A stretch of 40,838 bases of DNA, taken from IMG/VR virus record IMGVR_UViG_3300037245_004337, positions 1 through 40,838 of that record; one strand, given 5' to 3'. Made by a program: the position numbers and the translations under genes. The notes under the pieces are model-generated. The model worked only from the letters and a program-made list of their open reading frames with translations. It was not told where the DNA came from and did not search any database. Below, piece by piece: positions 27,184 to 34,936 of the stretch; positions within the stretch are counted from its first letter, which is position 1, and each line of letters starts with the position of its first letter. The DNA is from a virus.

Positions 27184-29537
27184 TGAATGATAAACCGAAT
27201 CTTGTCAAACGGTCGCTAATCGACCTGATCGAATTTGCAGAAGAAGAAAACATCGCTGAATTGTTAGAGCCACATGAGCTGGTGACGATAGCGAGTCAGG
27301 TTAAATCGGATTTTGAAGCCGACCAGGACTCAATGGAAGACTGGTTGAAGATGACGGAGAGGGGGTTAGAAGTCGCCGAGCCTGCCACTGAGACTCAAGA
27401 TGAGCCTTGGGAACAAGCGGCTAACTTTAAATCGCCCACCCTCCAAACTGAAGCCTATCGATTTGGTGAGCGCGCCAGTACCGAATTGTTGCGGCCCAAA
27501 GATTTGGTCAAAGCTGAAGTGATCGGGCCAAGTGCACCCAAGGCCCTTCCCCCGCCGCCTCCTCAAGCACCTGCCCAGGGCATGCAGCTACCAGAAGGTC
27601 AGCCACCAGAAGGTCAGCCAGTCATGGAGGCCCCCGCTATTACCGAGCAGGCAGCACCCACAGAGGCTGAAGCTCCGGCGCAAACCGAGAATGAAAAGGA
27701 AGCGCGTGGTGATCGTATCTCAAGCTATATGTCTTATCAGCTCAATCACGAAATTCCCGAATGGCGTGATCAACAACGATCCTTGTTATACCGCTTACCC
27801 AATATGGGCACGGTCTGGAAGAAAACATATTACGACCCTCTTAAAGAACACGTTGTCTCAGACTTGATTCAATACCCGTCCTTTGCCATCGATCAGAGCA
27901 CGACCAGCTTGGAAGAGTTGTCCTGTTTCACTCACGTCTTGGAGATGCGCAGCAACGATGTGGAGTCAATGCAACGCATGGGCTTGTGGCTTGATATTGG
28001 GTTGTCCTTCATCAATGAAAATGATGATGACGATAAATCCGAAAGCCATGACTCGGTCAATAATTTTCTGGAACAGCAAACCTTTTATGACCTGGACGGC
28101 GACGGGTACGAGGAGCCGTATATTGTTACGGTCCATCAAGCGTCCAACAAAGTGGTCAGTATTGTCCCGCGCTTTACTTTAGCCGACATCATGGTCACCG
28201 ACGGTGATAAGCCGGTGACGCTGGACTCGATCTATGGCGAGATGATTGATGAGTTGGGGCCAATCGACAACCCAGACGGCTCTGTGAAAAAGGGCCTTCG
28301 GGTAGAGGTTGGCCGCGATGCTGACAATAAGCCCGTTTATAAAAAAGTCTCCGCAAAGAAATATGAGATCGTTAAAATACGGCCAGAGCGAAACTTAACC
28401 GCGTATCGCTTTATGCCCTCCCCCGATGGCTCCTTTCTTGGCGTCGGTTATTATCAACTGCTATCAGGTTTGGTCGAAGGCATTAACTATCTCGTAAACA
28501 CACTGGTGAACGCGGGCACTTTGAGTACGCAGCAGAGTGGTTATCTCGCCAAAGGTATGCGGGCAAAGCTGGGTAATGATCGATTCAAGCCTGGTGAGCT
28601 GAAATCTACCAATATTGCACCGGCGGAGTTAATGAACGGTATTCTATACCACCAGTTCAAAGACCCCAGTCCGGTGTTGTTTCAGCTTGCCCAGGAAATG
28701 CGCGGCATTGTGAAGGAGATTGTGAGTAGCGCGGATTTAAGTGAGATATTGAGCACCAATACCGCCGCATCGACCGTGCTGATGATGATTGAAGAAGCGC
28801 AAAGCTCAACCACGTCTTTGATGGCTGAACAAGCGCGGTCCATGAGTAAAGAGTTTCAGATTATTTTTGCGCTCAATGCGGTTTTCACTGATCCCAAGCA
28901 CTATCAAGAAGTCTTGGATGATCCAGAGGCCGATTATGAAGCTGACTTTTCCTCTGGTGGCTTTGATATTCTGCCCACCGCTAACCCCGAGATGGCGAGT
29001 AAAGCCCAACGCATCCAACAGGGTCAAATTCTCAATGATAACTTTGAGCGATTACAGCAAGCAGGCGCTGATGTTCGCGCTGTTGAGTATCGCTTCTTAG
29101 AATCCCTGGGTATCGATAATATTGATGAGTTATTGCCACCCCCCAGCCAAGATTTTATGGCCGCTCAAACCCAGGCACAGCAAGCACAGGCCAAGCTCAG
29201 TGAGTCGCAGTCAAACTTGATGGATGCTCAGGCCAAAGCGCTGGAAGCCAACGCGCAATCAATGCTCATGGGTGCTGAAGTCAAGCAGGCCAAGTTACCT
29301 GAAGAGATTGAGAAACTGAAGTCTGAAACAATCAAAAATCTGGAGAAGGCTGAAAGCGAACAGGCTGGAAACCAGATTGATCTATACACATCTCAACTCA
29401 AACAAATCGAGGGCATTCAATCCCTCATCGCCACTCTAGGAGAACAACCCAATGCAAACACTCAAAGCCTTGCAATCAGAGGTCCAGAAACAAGTCCGCA
29501 AATCCCAGGTGGAGCAAATCTCCAAGGAGGAATTTAA
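27183..29537 (+). CDS. Portal protein, P22-type
   Basis: I start it at ATG 27183, which overlaps the TerL stop (TGATG). The product has about 784 residues (P22 portal 725). The core (SYMSYQLNHEIPEWRDQQ, RLPNMGTVWKKTYYD, VVSDLIQYPSFAIDQ, LPTANPEMASKAQR) matches the P22-type portal family. A Pro/Gln-rich insertion at about 116-172 (PKALPPPPPQAPAQG, PEGQPPEGQPV) is unusual in this family. The last 130 residues form a Gln/Ala-rich coiled coil, as in P22, where the C-terminal barrel guides DNA. Forms the 12-mer through which DNA enters and leaves. Confidence 0.9.
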   Translation: MNDKPNLVKRSLIDLIEFAEEENIAELLEPHELVTIASQVKSDFEADQDSMEDWLKMTERGLEVAEPATETQDEPWEQAANFKSPTLQTEAYRFGERASTELLRPKDLVKAEVIGPSAPKALPPPPPQAPAQGMQLPEGQPPEGQPVMEAPAITEQAAPTEAEAPAQTENEKEARGDRISSYMSYQLNHEIPEWRDQQRSLLYRLPNMGTVWKKTYYDPLKEHVVSDLIQYPSFAIDQSTTSLEELSCFTHVLEMRSNDVESMQRMGLWLDIGLSFINENDDDDKSESHDSVNNFLEQQTFYDLDGDGYEEPYIVTVHQASNKVVSIVPRFTLADIMVTDGDKPVTLDSIYGEMIDELGPIDNPDGSVKKGLRVEVGRDADNKPVYKKVSAKKYEIVKIRPERNLTAYRFMPSPDGSFLGVGYYQLLSGLVEGINYLVNTLVNAGTLSTQQSGYLAKGMRAKLGNDRFKPGELKSTNIAPAELMNGILYHQFKDPSPVLFQLAQEMRGIVKEIVSSADLSEILSTNTAASTVLMMIEEAQSSTTSLMAEQARSMSKEFQIIFALNAVFTDPKHYQEVLDDPEADYEADFSSGGFDILPTANPEMASKAQRIQQGQILNDNFERLQQAGADVRAVEYRFLESLGIDNIDELLPPPSQDFMAAQTQAQQAQAKLSESQSNLMDAQAKALEANAQSMLMGAEVKQAKLPEEIEKLKSETIKNLEKAESEQAGNQIDLYTSQLKQIEGIQSLIATLGEQPNANTQSLAIRGPETSPQIPGGANLQGGI

Positions 29538-29808
29538 TGTCTGGAAAAATTTACGGGTTACGCAGCAGTTCTTTTTAGAGTTGGCTGAAATGTATTATGA
29601 CAATGTAACGCGTGAGCCGGTGGTGATTGCGCATGCACAAATCGCTACGCAAAACAAAGCCGGAGACCCTGTCCTGTTTGCACATACCAATCCGGTAGAG
29701 GAAACCGCAATCAATTCCGCTTTAAAGGCGGGGCGCGTACAGGTGATGGAAGTGCTGATGGAATATAAGCCGTCCAATCTAGAAGAGGAAAAAGCGAATG
29801 ACGATTAA
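29452..29808 (+). CDS. Conserved small head-gene protein overlapping the portal gene (118 aa)
   Basis: ATG 29452 with GGAG nine bases upstream; the first 86 bases lie inside the portal gene in another frame. The protein (MQTLKALQSEVQKQVRKSQVEQISKEEFNVWKN) opens with a coiled-coil and continues with a helical Gln/Glu-rich body, ending EYKPSNLEEEKANDD. It has no catalytic or membrane motif. The place between portal and co-chaperonin fits a head-assembly or portal-associated protein; no specific name can be given. Overlaps the next gene by 11 bases. Confidence 0.7.
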   Translation: MQTLKALQSEVQKQVRKSQVEQISKEEFNVWKNLRVTQQFFLELAEMYYDNVTREPVVIAHAQIATQNKAGDPVLFAHTNPVEETAINSALKAGRVQVMEVLMEYKPSNLEEEKANDD

Positions 29809-30148
29809 GCCGACGGGATTTTATGTTTTGGTCGAGCTCGCGTCTGTTGACCAGGAAGTCAAAGAGGGGCCGTTAAAAGGCATGGTGTTGACCAGTAATG
29901 CCGAGCATAACCGCGAGCAAACGGGTCATGACTGTGCCCTCGTCTTGGCTATTGGTCCTACTGCGCATTTGGGGTATGACGGCATTGATGGTGCGTCGCC
30001 CGAAGAACGTGCACAGCAGTGGGGTTATAACGTCGGCGACACCGTGCAAATGGACCGTTATCAGGGCACTGAAATTAAAGTGCCTGGTTATGAAAACCAA
30101 CGATTGGTGCTTGATTGTTCAATCAAAGGTGTTTATCTGGAGGATTAA
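29798..30148 (+). CDS. GroES-like (Cpn10) co-chaperonin
   Basis: The 116-residue protein follows the Cpn10 layout: KPTGFYVLVELASV (first strand), a mobile loop with KGMVLTSN in the position of GroES GGIVLTG, so MVL replaces the GroEL-binding IVL. Then come CALVLAIGPT, an extra 20-residue loop, VGDTVQMDRYQGTEIKV and the final strand IKGVYLED. Phage co-chaperonins such as T4 gp31 replace host GroES to fold their capsid protein. Its place between portal and scaffold genes, shortly before the major capsid gene, fits that role. The fold is called by motif only. Confidence 0.8.
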   Translation: MTIKPTGFYVLVELASVDQEVKEGPLKGMVLTSNAEHNREQTGHDCALVLAIGPTAHLGYDGIDGASPEERAQQWGYNVGDTVQMDRYQGTEIKVPGYENQRLVLDCSIKGVYLED

Positions 30149-30151
30149 ATC

Positions 30152-30991
30152 ATGAATGAAAATGAAGAAGTAGCAGGAGCTCCTGAGTCGACTCACGCAG
30201 AACCGCCGATGTCGGGAGAGGAGGAGCGTGCGCGCCATGATGGTTGGGTGCCCCAAGCAGAATTTAAGGGTAATCCTGATGAGTGGCGTTCTGCCCAGGC
30301 GTATAACGATCGCGGTGTACTGATCGGCTCGGTGCGCGCCGCTCAAAAAACGGCGACGGACGCACAGGCGCGAGCGGATAAAGCGCTGGAGCGGAACAAT
30401 ATATTTCACCAGCAGCAAAATGACATGCAAAAGAAACGCATAGACGATCTTGAGCGTCGGTTAAAAGCGACAGTCGAGGTGGGCGATACCGCCGAGTTCG
30501 AGCGCATTGATGCCGAGATCAAGGCAGAAAAAGCGAATTATGTGCCGGTGGAACCCATTGAGGAGACTCCCCCGCCCCAGGTGGATAGGAGTGAAGCGGT
30601 TAGCCTCGTTGAAGAGTGGAATGCCGAAAACCCGTGGATAAAGGAGCACTCGCCTGAAGCGGCTTTCGCTAAAGCAGAATTTGAGCGTTATATGCAGCAG
30701 AACAATACGCCTGGTAAAGACCCCACGATTCTTATGAAAGGTGCAATAGCGGCGGTCGAGCACGCGATGGACAGAGGAGATCACGACAACCAGAGTATTA
30801 ATGAAAATCGTTCGAGGCCTTCAAAGTTCAGTCGGGGAAGACGGGGCGCGGGTAGAAGTACTGGCACCTTGACCATGGCGGACCTTGATCGCGGCGAAAT
30901 GGGAGTGTGGCGCGCTCAACAAAGCGCCTACGCAAACGAAGAAGAATTTTTAGCTGTTGTCGCCGATGCGCGCAGAGGAGTTAACTCATGA
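30152..30991 (+). CDS. Putative capsid scaffolding protein
   Basis: The 279-residue protein is acidic at the N-terminus (NENEEVAGAPESTHAEPPMSGEEER), has a long coiled coil at about 75-135 (DKALERNNIFHQQQNDMQKKRIDDLERRLKATVEV), a Pro-rich hinge (EPIEETPPPQVD), and a basic patch near the C-terminus (RPSKFSRGRRGAGRS). That layout, with a charged rod and a basic end, is typical of tailed-phage scaffolds, which direct capsid protein into closed shells and leave before DNA fills them. Position between portal and capsid supports it. No protease domain is visible. Confidence 0.75.
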   Translation: MNENEEVAGAPESTHAEPPMSGEEERARHDGWVPQAEFKGNPDEWRSAQAYNDRGVLIGSVRAAQKTATDAQARADKALERNNIFHQQQNDMQKKRIDDLERRLKATVEVGDTAEFERIDAEIKAEKANYVPVEPIEETPPPQVDRSEAVSLVEEWNAENPWIKEHSPEAAFAKAEFERYMQQNNTPGKDPTILMKGAIAAVEHAMDRGDHDNQSINENRSRPSKFSRGRRGAGRSTGTLTMADLDRGEMGVWRAQQSAYANEEEFLAVVADARRGVNS

Positions 30992-31527
30992 ACGGTCCAC
31001 CGATTGAAGCACAAGCAGCCGAGCCTGCGAAGAAAGCACGCGTTTGGACAGACGAGCAGAAAGCCCAAGCGAGGGAAACGCGAGCGCGCAACAAAGAATT
31101 GAAAGCCAAGAATTCCGCGTCGCCCACTGGTATAACGCGAGGGGAGAAGGCCTCAGGTCGACCGGAGAGGATTCCGCTTGATGGTACAGGTCCGCTCGTC
31201 GTGCCCCCGCAGATCGTGCAGGAAATTAAAGACAGGGGCTGTCATGCACGCCTGTGTCTGGACGATGGTGCTGGCAGTATTCAGCGCTACATTAGTGCGT
31301 GGTGGGAGTTTTATGAGGATGCGAACGGTCAGCAATTCAGACGTCCAGGCGGTCGCGGTCAAGACCATGTCTTGATGATGTTGCCGGAAAAACTGTTCCA
31401 AGAAGACCAGGCGTTGCGTCGAGAAAAAAGACGTGGTAAGCTGCAGCGAGAAACAGCTTTGGATCATTCAGGCGGCGTCAAAGAGTACGTCCCAGGTGAT
31501 GCATCAAGCGCTCTAACCCGAGAATAA
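30988..31527 (+). CDS. Head-gene-cluster hypothetical protein (179 aa)
   Basis: Overlaps the scaffold gene by ATGA. The first 45 residues are Ala/Lys/Arg-rich (AKKARVWTDEQKAQARETRARNKELKAKNS). A compact domain follows with DRGCHARLCLDDGAGSIQRYISAWWEFYED and RPGGRGQDHVLMMLPEKLFQEDQALRREKRRGKLQR. Related phages often have such a protein at this place, between scaffold and capsid decoration genes. The basic head could hold DNA or RNA; the role is unknown. It is probably a head-assembly factor. Confidence 0.65.
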   Translation: MNGPPIEAQAAEPAKKARVWTDEQKAQARETRARNKELKAKNSASPTGITRGEKASGRPERIPLDGTGPLVVPPQIVQEIKDRGCHARLCLDDGAGSIQRYISAWWEFYEDANGQQFRRPGGRGQDHVLMMLPEKLFQEDQALRREKRRGKLQRETALDHSGGVKEYVPGDASSALTRE

Positions 31528-31657
31528 GCCCGTAAGAAACGCGGCCTCTCACTAAAGACTTTTACACTTGCGCGGCAAAGACGTCCGTTATAGATAGCGA
31601 GTGAGGTTCCCAGGCAATGCCTGGGGGATTCATTTATTATTTATAACGGAGTTTATT
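31528..31657 (+). promoter_or_regulatory. Leader before the decoration/major capsid genes, with a hairpin
   Basis: Non-coding. It holds CCCAGGC-AAT-GCCTGGG (31609-31625), a strong 7-bp hairpin without a T-run, then AACGGAG and ATG 31658. TTGCGC at about 31568 and TATAGA 15 bases later could be a weak promoter. Since the decoration and capsid genes need high expression, a second promoter or an mRNA-stabilising stem would make sense here. Confidence 0.4.
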
Positions 31658-32227
31658 ATGGCTAATGGCTTTCAAGCTGTGCGAGTCCTAGGTGCATCCG
31701 GTACCTGCGGAATCGTAGAAACTTATTTTTATAATGCTGGCGCAGCAGGTTTGGACGTTGCTATTGGCGATGTCGTGGATAAATCGACCTTGGCTGCGAC
31801 GGATAACGACGGCTTCCCAGGTTGTGTTGCTGCAACGGGTACTCTGGCTGTCGCCTCTTTAGGTGTGGTAGTTGGCTTTGAGGTTGACCCACAAAACCTT
31901 CTGCAGACAGGGCGATTACAAAACGTAGATGCGATTGTGCGCATTGCAATTGATCCTCGTCAGGTCTATGCGGTCGAAGTCCCCACAGGGATATTTACGG
32001 CGGCTAGCTTTGGAGGCGGAGCAAGTACCCTTGCGACCGAAGCCACTGTTTCCAACAATTTCATTACCTCCAATATGACTGTTACCGCACCGGCATCAAT
32101 CGACACGGTGTTGCCCTGGTATGTGGTCGGAGGTGATCCGGAGACATTGCAGTCAGACAATTCTTTTTTGCGTATTTATGTTCGTCCGAACGCTAATTCA
32201 TTCTATCTTGGATCGGGAGTAGGCTAA
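31658..32227 (+). CDS. Capsid decoration-like protein (189 aa)
   Basis: Starts at ATG 31658 (AACGGAG seven bases before), because the longer reading from 31601 runs through the leader hairpin. Beta-rich, small-residue protein (ANGFQAVRVLGASGTCGIVETYFYNAGAAGLDVAIGDVV), ending in RPNANSFYLGSGVG. The pattern 'aGd.V......dg....' followed by GVVVGFEVDP resembles head-decoration or capsid-stabilising proteins that sit immediately before the major capsid gene. The stop overlaps the capsid ATG (TAATG). The fold is inferred from composition and place. Confidence 0.65.
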   Translation: MANGFQAVRVLGASGTCGIVETYFYNAGAAGLDVAIGDVVDKSTLAATDNDGFPGCVAATGTLAVASLGVVVGFEVDPQNLLQTGRLQNVDAIVRIAIDPRQVYAVEVPTGIFTAASFGGGASTLATEATVSNNFITSNMTVTAPASIDTVLPWYVVGGDPETLQSDNSFLRIYVRPNANSFYLGSGVG

Positions 32228-33150
32228 TGGCTGGTGGAACTATAACGACAGGCAGTATACCGCGCCTAGTCCAGGAAGGTTTAGCGAAGATATTTGGCCA
32301 AACCTACGATAATCATCCCGTAGAATGGGATAAGATTTTTGATTTAAACACCTCGCATAAGAATTTTGAGCTTGATCAGCAATATGAAGGTTTCGGTCTA
32401 GCACCGGTTAAGCCTGAAGGTCAGGAAATCGAATTCGACAGCGCCCAACAGGGTTTTACCCCACAGTATCAGCATTTGACGTATGCCAAAGGCTTTATTG
32501 TGACGCAGGAAGCGTTAGAAGATGAGTTGTACGGTGTGTTTAATAAGAAAGCGCGTGCGCTGGCTTATTCGATGCAGCAAACCAAGGAAATTGTGGGCGC
32601 TGATGTCCTCAATGACGGTTTTAGTTCGGCAACACTCATGCCTGGTGGTGATGGCGTGTCATTGTTCAACTCTGATCACCCTAACGGTCCTTCCGGTGGC
32701 ACGTATGAAAATCTATTAACCACCGATACGGACTTGAGTGAAAAGGGGATTGAAACCCTGGTCATTCAAATTAAAAATGCGACTGATCCGCGTGGCTTAA
32801 AGATTGCCCTTCAGCCAGAGCGTTTGGTTGTGCCCACTGCTTTATGTTTTGAAGCGCAACGAATCTTAATGTCTGTTTTGCAGAATGATTCGGCCAACAA
32901 TGCGGTCAACGCATTGCGCGACATGAACATGATCCCTGGTGGTTATGTGGTCAATCATTATCTGGACAGTGATGCGGCCTGGTTTATTAAAACCAACGCA
33001 CCTGAAGGCATGAAGTATTGGACACGACGTACTGTGTCTTTCGCTGAAGATAATGACTTCACCACCTATAACATGCGCATGAAAGCTGATGAGCGGTATT
33101 CTTTCGGCTGGTCTGATGCGCGTGGCATGTACGGGTCTGCTGGACCCTAA
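32227..33150 (+). CDS. Major capsid protein (HK97 fold, Mu gpT-like)
   Basis: The 307-residue protein has the motifs EWDKIFDLNTSHKNFELDQQYEGFG, then YQHLTYAKGFIVTQEALEDELY, LFNSDHPNGPSGG, LALQPERLVVPT-type strand (KIALQPERLVVP), NAVNALRDMNMIPGG and the final domain YTTYNMRMKADERYSFGWSDARGMYGS. These match the Mu-like gpT family of HK97-fold capsid proteins. It builds the icosahedral shell, guided by the scaffold and perhaps folded with help from the GroES-like protein. A strong terminator follows within ten bases of the stop. Confidence 0.9.
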   Translation: MAGGTITTGSIPRLVQEGLAKIFGQTYDNHPVEWDKIFDLNTSHKNFELDQQYEGFGLAPVKPEGQEIEFDSAQQGFTPQYQHLTYAKGFIVTQEALEDELYGVFNKKARALAYSMQQTKEIVGADVLNDGFSSATLMPGGDGVSLFNSDHPNGPSGGTYENLLTTDTDLSEKGIETLVIQIKNATDPRGLKIALQPERLVVPTALCFEAQRILMSVLQNDSANNAVNALRDMNMIPGGYVVNHYLDSDAAWFIKTNAPEGMKYWTRRTVSFAEDNDFTTYNMRMKADERYSFGWSDARGMYGSAGP

Positions 33151-33157
33151 ATGACAG

Positions 33158-33177
33158 GCCCCACAAGGGGCTTTTTT
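33158..33177 (+). terminator. Rho-independent terminator after the major capsid gene
   Basis: GCCCC, loop ACAA, GGGGC, then six T, directly after the capsid stop. It would reduce transcription into the following fibre genes, so capsid is made in excess over fibres. Confidence 0.88.
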
Positions 33178-33216
33178 CCTAACGCCCTTCGGGGCGTATA
33201 GCCAATACGTTAGGAG
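33178..33216 (+). promoter_or_regulatory. UUCG-capped hairpin and possible ribosome-site mask
   Basis: CGCCC-TTCG-GGGCG (33183-33196) is a tetraloop hairpin of very stable type. In addition CCTAACG (33178-33184) is the exact complement of CGTTAGG (33208-33214), which overlaps the AGGAG ribosome site of the GTG-started gene at 33223. Read-through transcripts could thus fold into a form that hides that site. Confidence 0.6.
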
Positions 33217-33222
33217 ATAACA

Positions 33223-34251
33223 GTGGCAACAACAACACGCTTACCTCATGGTCTTACTACGACCGCTAAAAACACCACTTTGGGAGAAACCACTCTTCCT
33301 GATCCCACTAAAAGCCACCAATACTGGGAGGATTTTGATTACTTTGTGGTTGCCAATTGGGCTACATCGGGAACTATAGCGCAAGTCGATGAAGATGGCG
33401 GCATCCTTGGGTTTACAATAGCGACCGGCCCAACTTCCGCCTCATCGATTCTTAAGGATGGTAATTCATTTTCAGTTGAACCGAATAAAAGACTCTGGCT
33501 GAAATCGCGTTTCAAGAGAACACTGATTTCAACAGGTTATCGAGTGGGCTTGGTGACCGATGCAGCAGATACCGACGACGGCATGTTTTTTACCAACATA
33601 GGTGATAGCGATGCACTGGGTTTAATTGATCCTGCTGTGTGGGTTGCTGGGGCTGGCACAACACTTGCTGGTTCTGCTGGCGTTGAAGTTACCCTGCAGA
33701 ATTCCGGTGCTGCTTCTGCCTCTGCCACGACAACTTTTACAACCGTTGTTGGTGCGGCTTATACAGTCGTTATCGATTTTAAATTTACAAATACCGCCGC
33801 CACTTTTTCAGCGCGTGATCCCTCTGATAATGAATTGGGCACTGTAACAACAGGTCTTGGAGATGAGGATGAGTTATTTACCTTCACAGCGGTCTCAACA
33901 ACGACCACGTTAAAGTGGGTGAATGTCGACACAACGAGTTCAGATATCTCTAAAATAGTAAGCGTTGTTACGATTAGCGATCACGATAGTTTGGTCATTG
34001 CAAACTCCGGCACCAGGACAATTCTGGAACTTGGAGTTCTGTCAGCTGCCGATACGTATGGAGACTTCGGTTTCTACTATGACGGCACCAAGGTACACGC
34101 GTATTTCAATGATGTCCCGATTACTTCGGGGAGTGATGACAACATTCCTGAGGGTGTAGCATTGACGCCACTGATGAGGTTTTTACAAGGCGCAGATGCT
34201 GGTGCCCAAACAGCAGCTGTAGATTATTTCTACGCGAGCAAGAGTCGCTAA
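33223..34251 (+). CDS. Head/tail-associated protein A with an inserted beta-sandwich (342 aa)
   Basis: Starts at GTG 33223, behind AGGAG. Residues 1-42 match the next gene closely (shared THQYWEDFDYF-type block: LTTTAKNTTLGE, TKSHQYWEDFDYF). Both end in a matching beta-rich domain (TYGDFGFYYDGTKVHAYFNDV). In this copy about 117 residues (136-252, GSAGVEVTLQNSGAASASATTTF and AAYTVVIDFKFTN) are inserted in the shared domain. The insert has the pattern of a carbohydrate-binding-like beta-sandwich and resembles residues 140-186 of the gp4/RCC1 protein. Likely a virion-surface protein; the exact place is unknown. Confidence 0.7.
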   Translation: MATTTRLPHGLTTTAKNTTLGETTLPDPTKSHQYWEDFDYFVVANWATSGTIAQVDEDGGILGFTIATGPTSASSILKDGNSFSVEPNKRLWLKSRFKRTLISTGYRVGLVTDAADTDDGMFFTNIGDSDALGLIDPAVWVAGAGTTLAGSAGVEVTLQNSGAASASATTTFTTVVGAAYTVVIDFKFTNTAATFSARDPSDNELGTVTTGLGDEDELFTFTAVSTTTTLKWVNVDTTSSDISKIVSVVTISDHDSLVIANSGTRTILELGVLSAADTYGDFGFYYDGTKVHAYFNDVPITSGSDDNIPEGVALTPLMRFLQGADAGAQTAAVDYFYASKSR

Positions 34252-34934
34252 TGGCAACTACCCGTTTTCCCAATGGTCTAACCACCACGGCAAAAAATAC
34301 TACTCTCGGTGAGTTTATTCTTCCCGACGCCACTAAAAGCCACCAGTACTGGGAGGACTTTGACTACTTCGCTGCCACAGATTTTACCGTTGACAGTGTT
34401 AATAGTAGTGCCGCTCTTGCCGACGAAGATGGTGGTGTATTAAATATAGTTACTGGAGGGACTGATAATAATCACTATTTTCTGGAGACAAAGAGTGAAG
34501 GATTTCTTTTCCCCCTGTCTGCAGAAGGTTGGTTTAGAGCTAGATTTAAAGTATCTGAGGTGACTCGGGTAGAGTGGGTTATGGGGTTCCAGATTTCTGC
34601 CTCTAACCCTCTTGCCGTTAGCGATGGTATTTATTTTGTCAAGGTTGATGGCGAAACAGCTATTAATCTAATAACGGTTAAAAATACGAGCACGCTAACG
34701 TCTAACGAAATTCTTTCCACCTATACCGCCGACACTTATCTTGATCTTGGTTTTTATATTGACGGTAAGGGAAAGATTAATGTTTTTATCGATGATGTTT
34801 TTGCTGAAAATTTTGACGTGGATTCTTCTTTCCCCGACGACCAAACTTTAGTGGTTAGTTTTGGCGTTAAAAATGGAGACGGGAATACAAGAACCATGGC
34901 TGTTGATTTTATCATCGCCGCTAAAGAGCGTTAA
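34251..34934 (+). CDS. Head/tail-associated protein B, paralogue without the insert (227 aa)
   Basis: Starts in a TAATG overlap with protein A. Residues 1-41 are nearly the same as in A (MATTRFPNGLTTTAKNTTLGE, DATKSHQYWEDFDYF). The C-terminal part (AVSDGIYFVKVDGETAINL, YLDLGFYIDGKGKINVFIDDV, TMAVDFIIAAKER) aligns with A except for A's insert. The pair looks like a tandem duplication. The shared fold, all beta-strand with SHQYWEDFD near the start, resembles concanavalin-like phage surface proteins. Precedes two long fibre genes. Confidence 0.7.
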   Translation: MATTRFPNGLTTTAKNTTLGEFILPDATKSHQYWEDFDYFAATDFTVDSVNSSAALADEDGGVLNIVTGGTDNNHYFLETKSEGFLFPLSAEGWFRARFKVSEVTRVEWVMGFQISASNPLAVSDGIYFVKVDGETAINLITVKNTSTLTSNEILSTYTADTYLDLGFYIDGKGKINVFIDDVFAENFDVDSSFPDDQTLVVSFGVKNGDGNTRTMAVDFIIAAKER

Positions 34935-34936
34935 TT

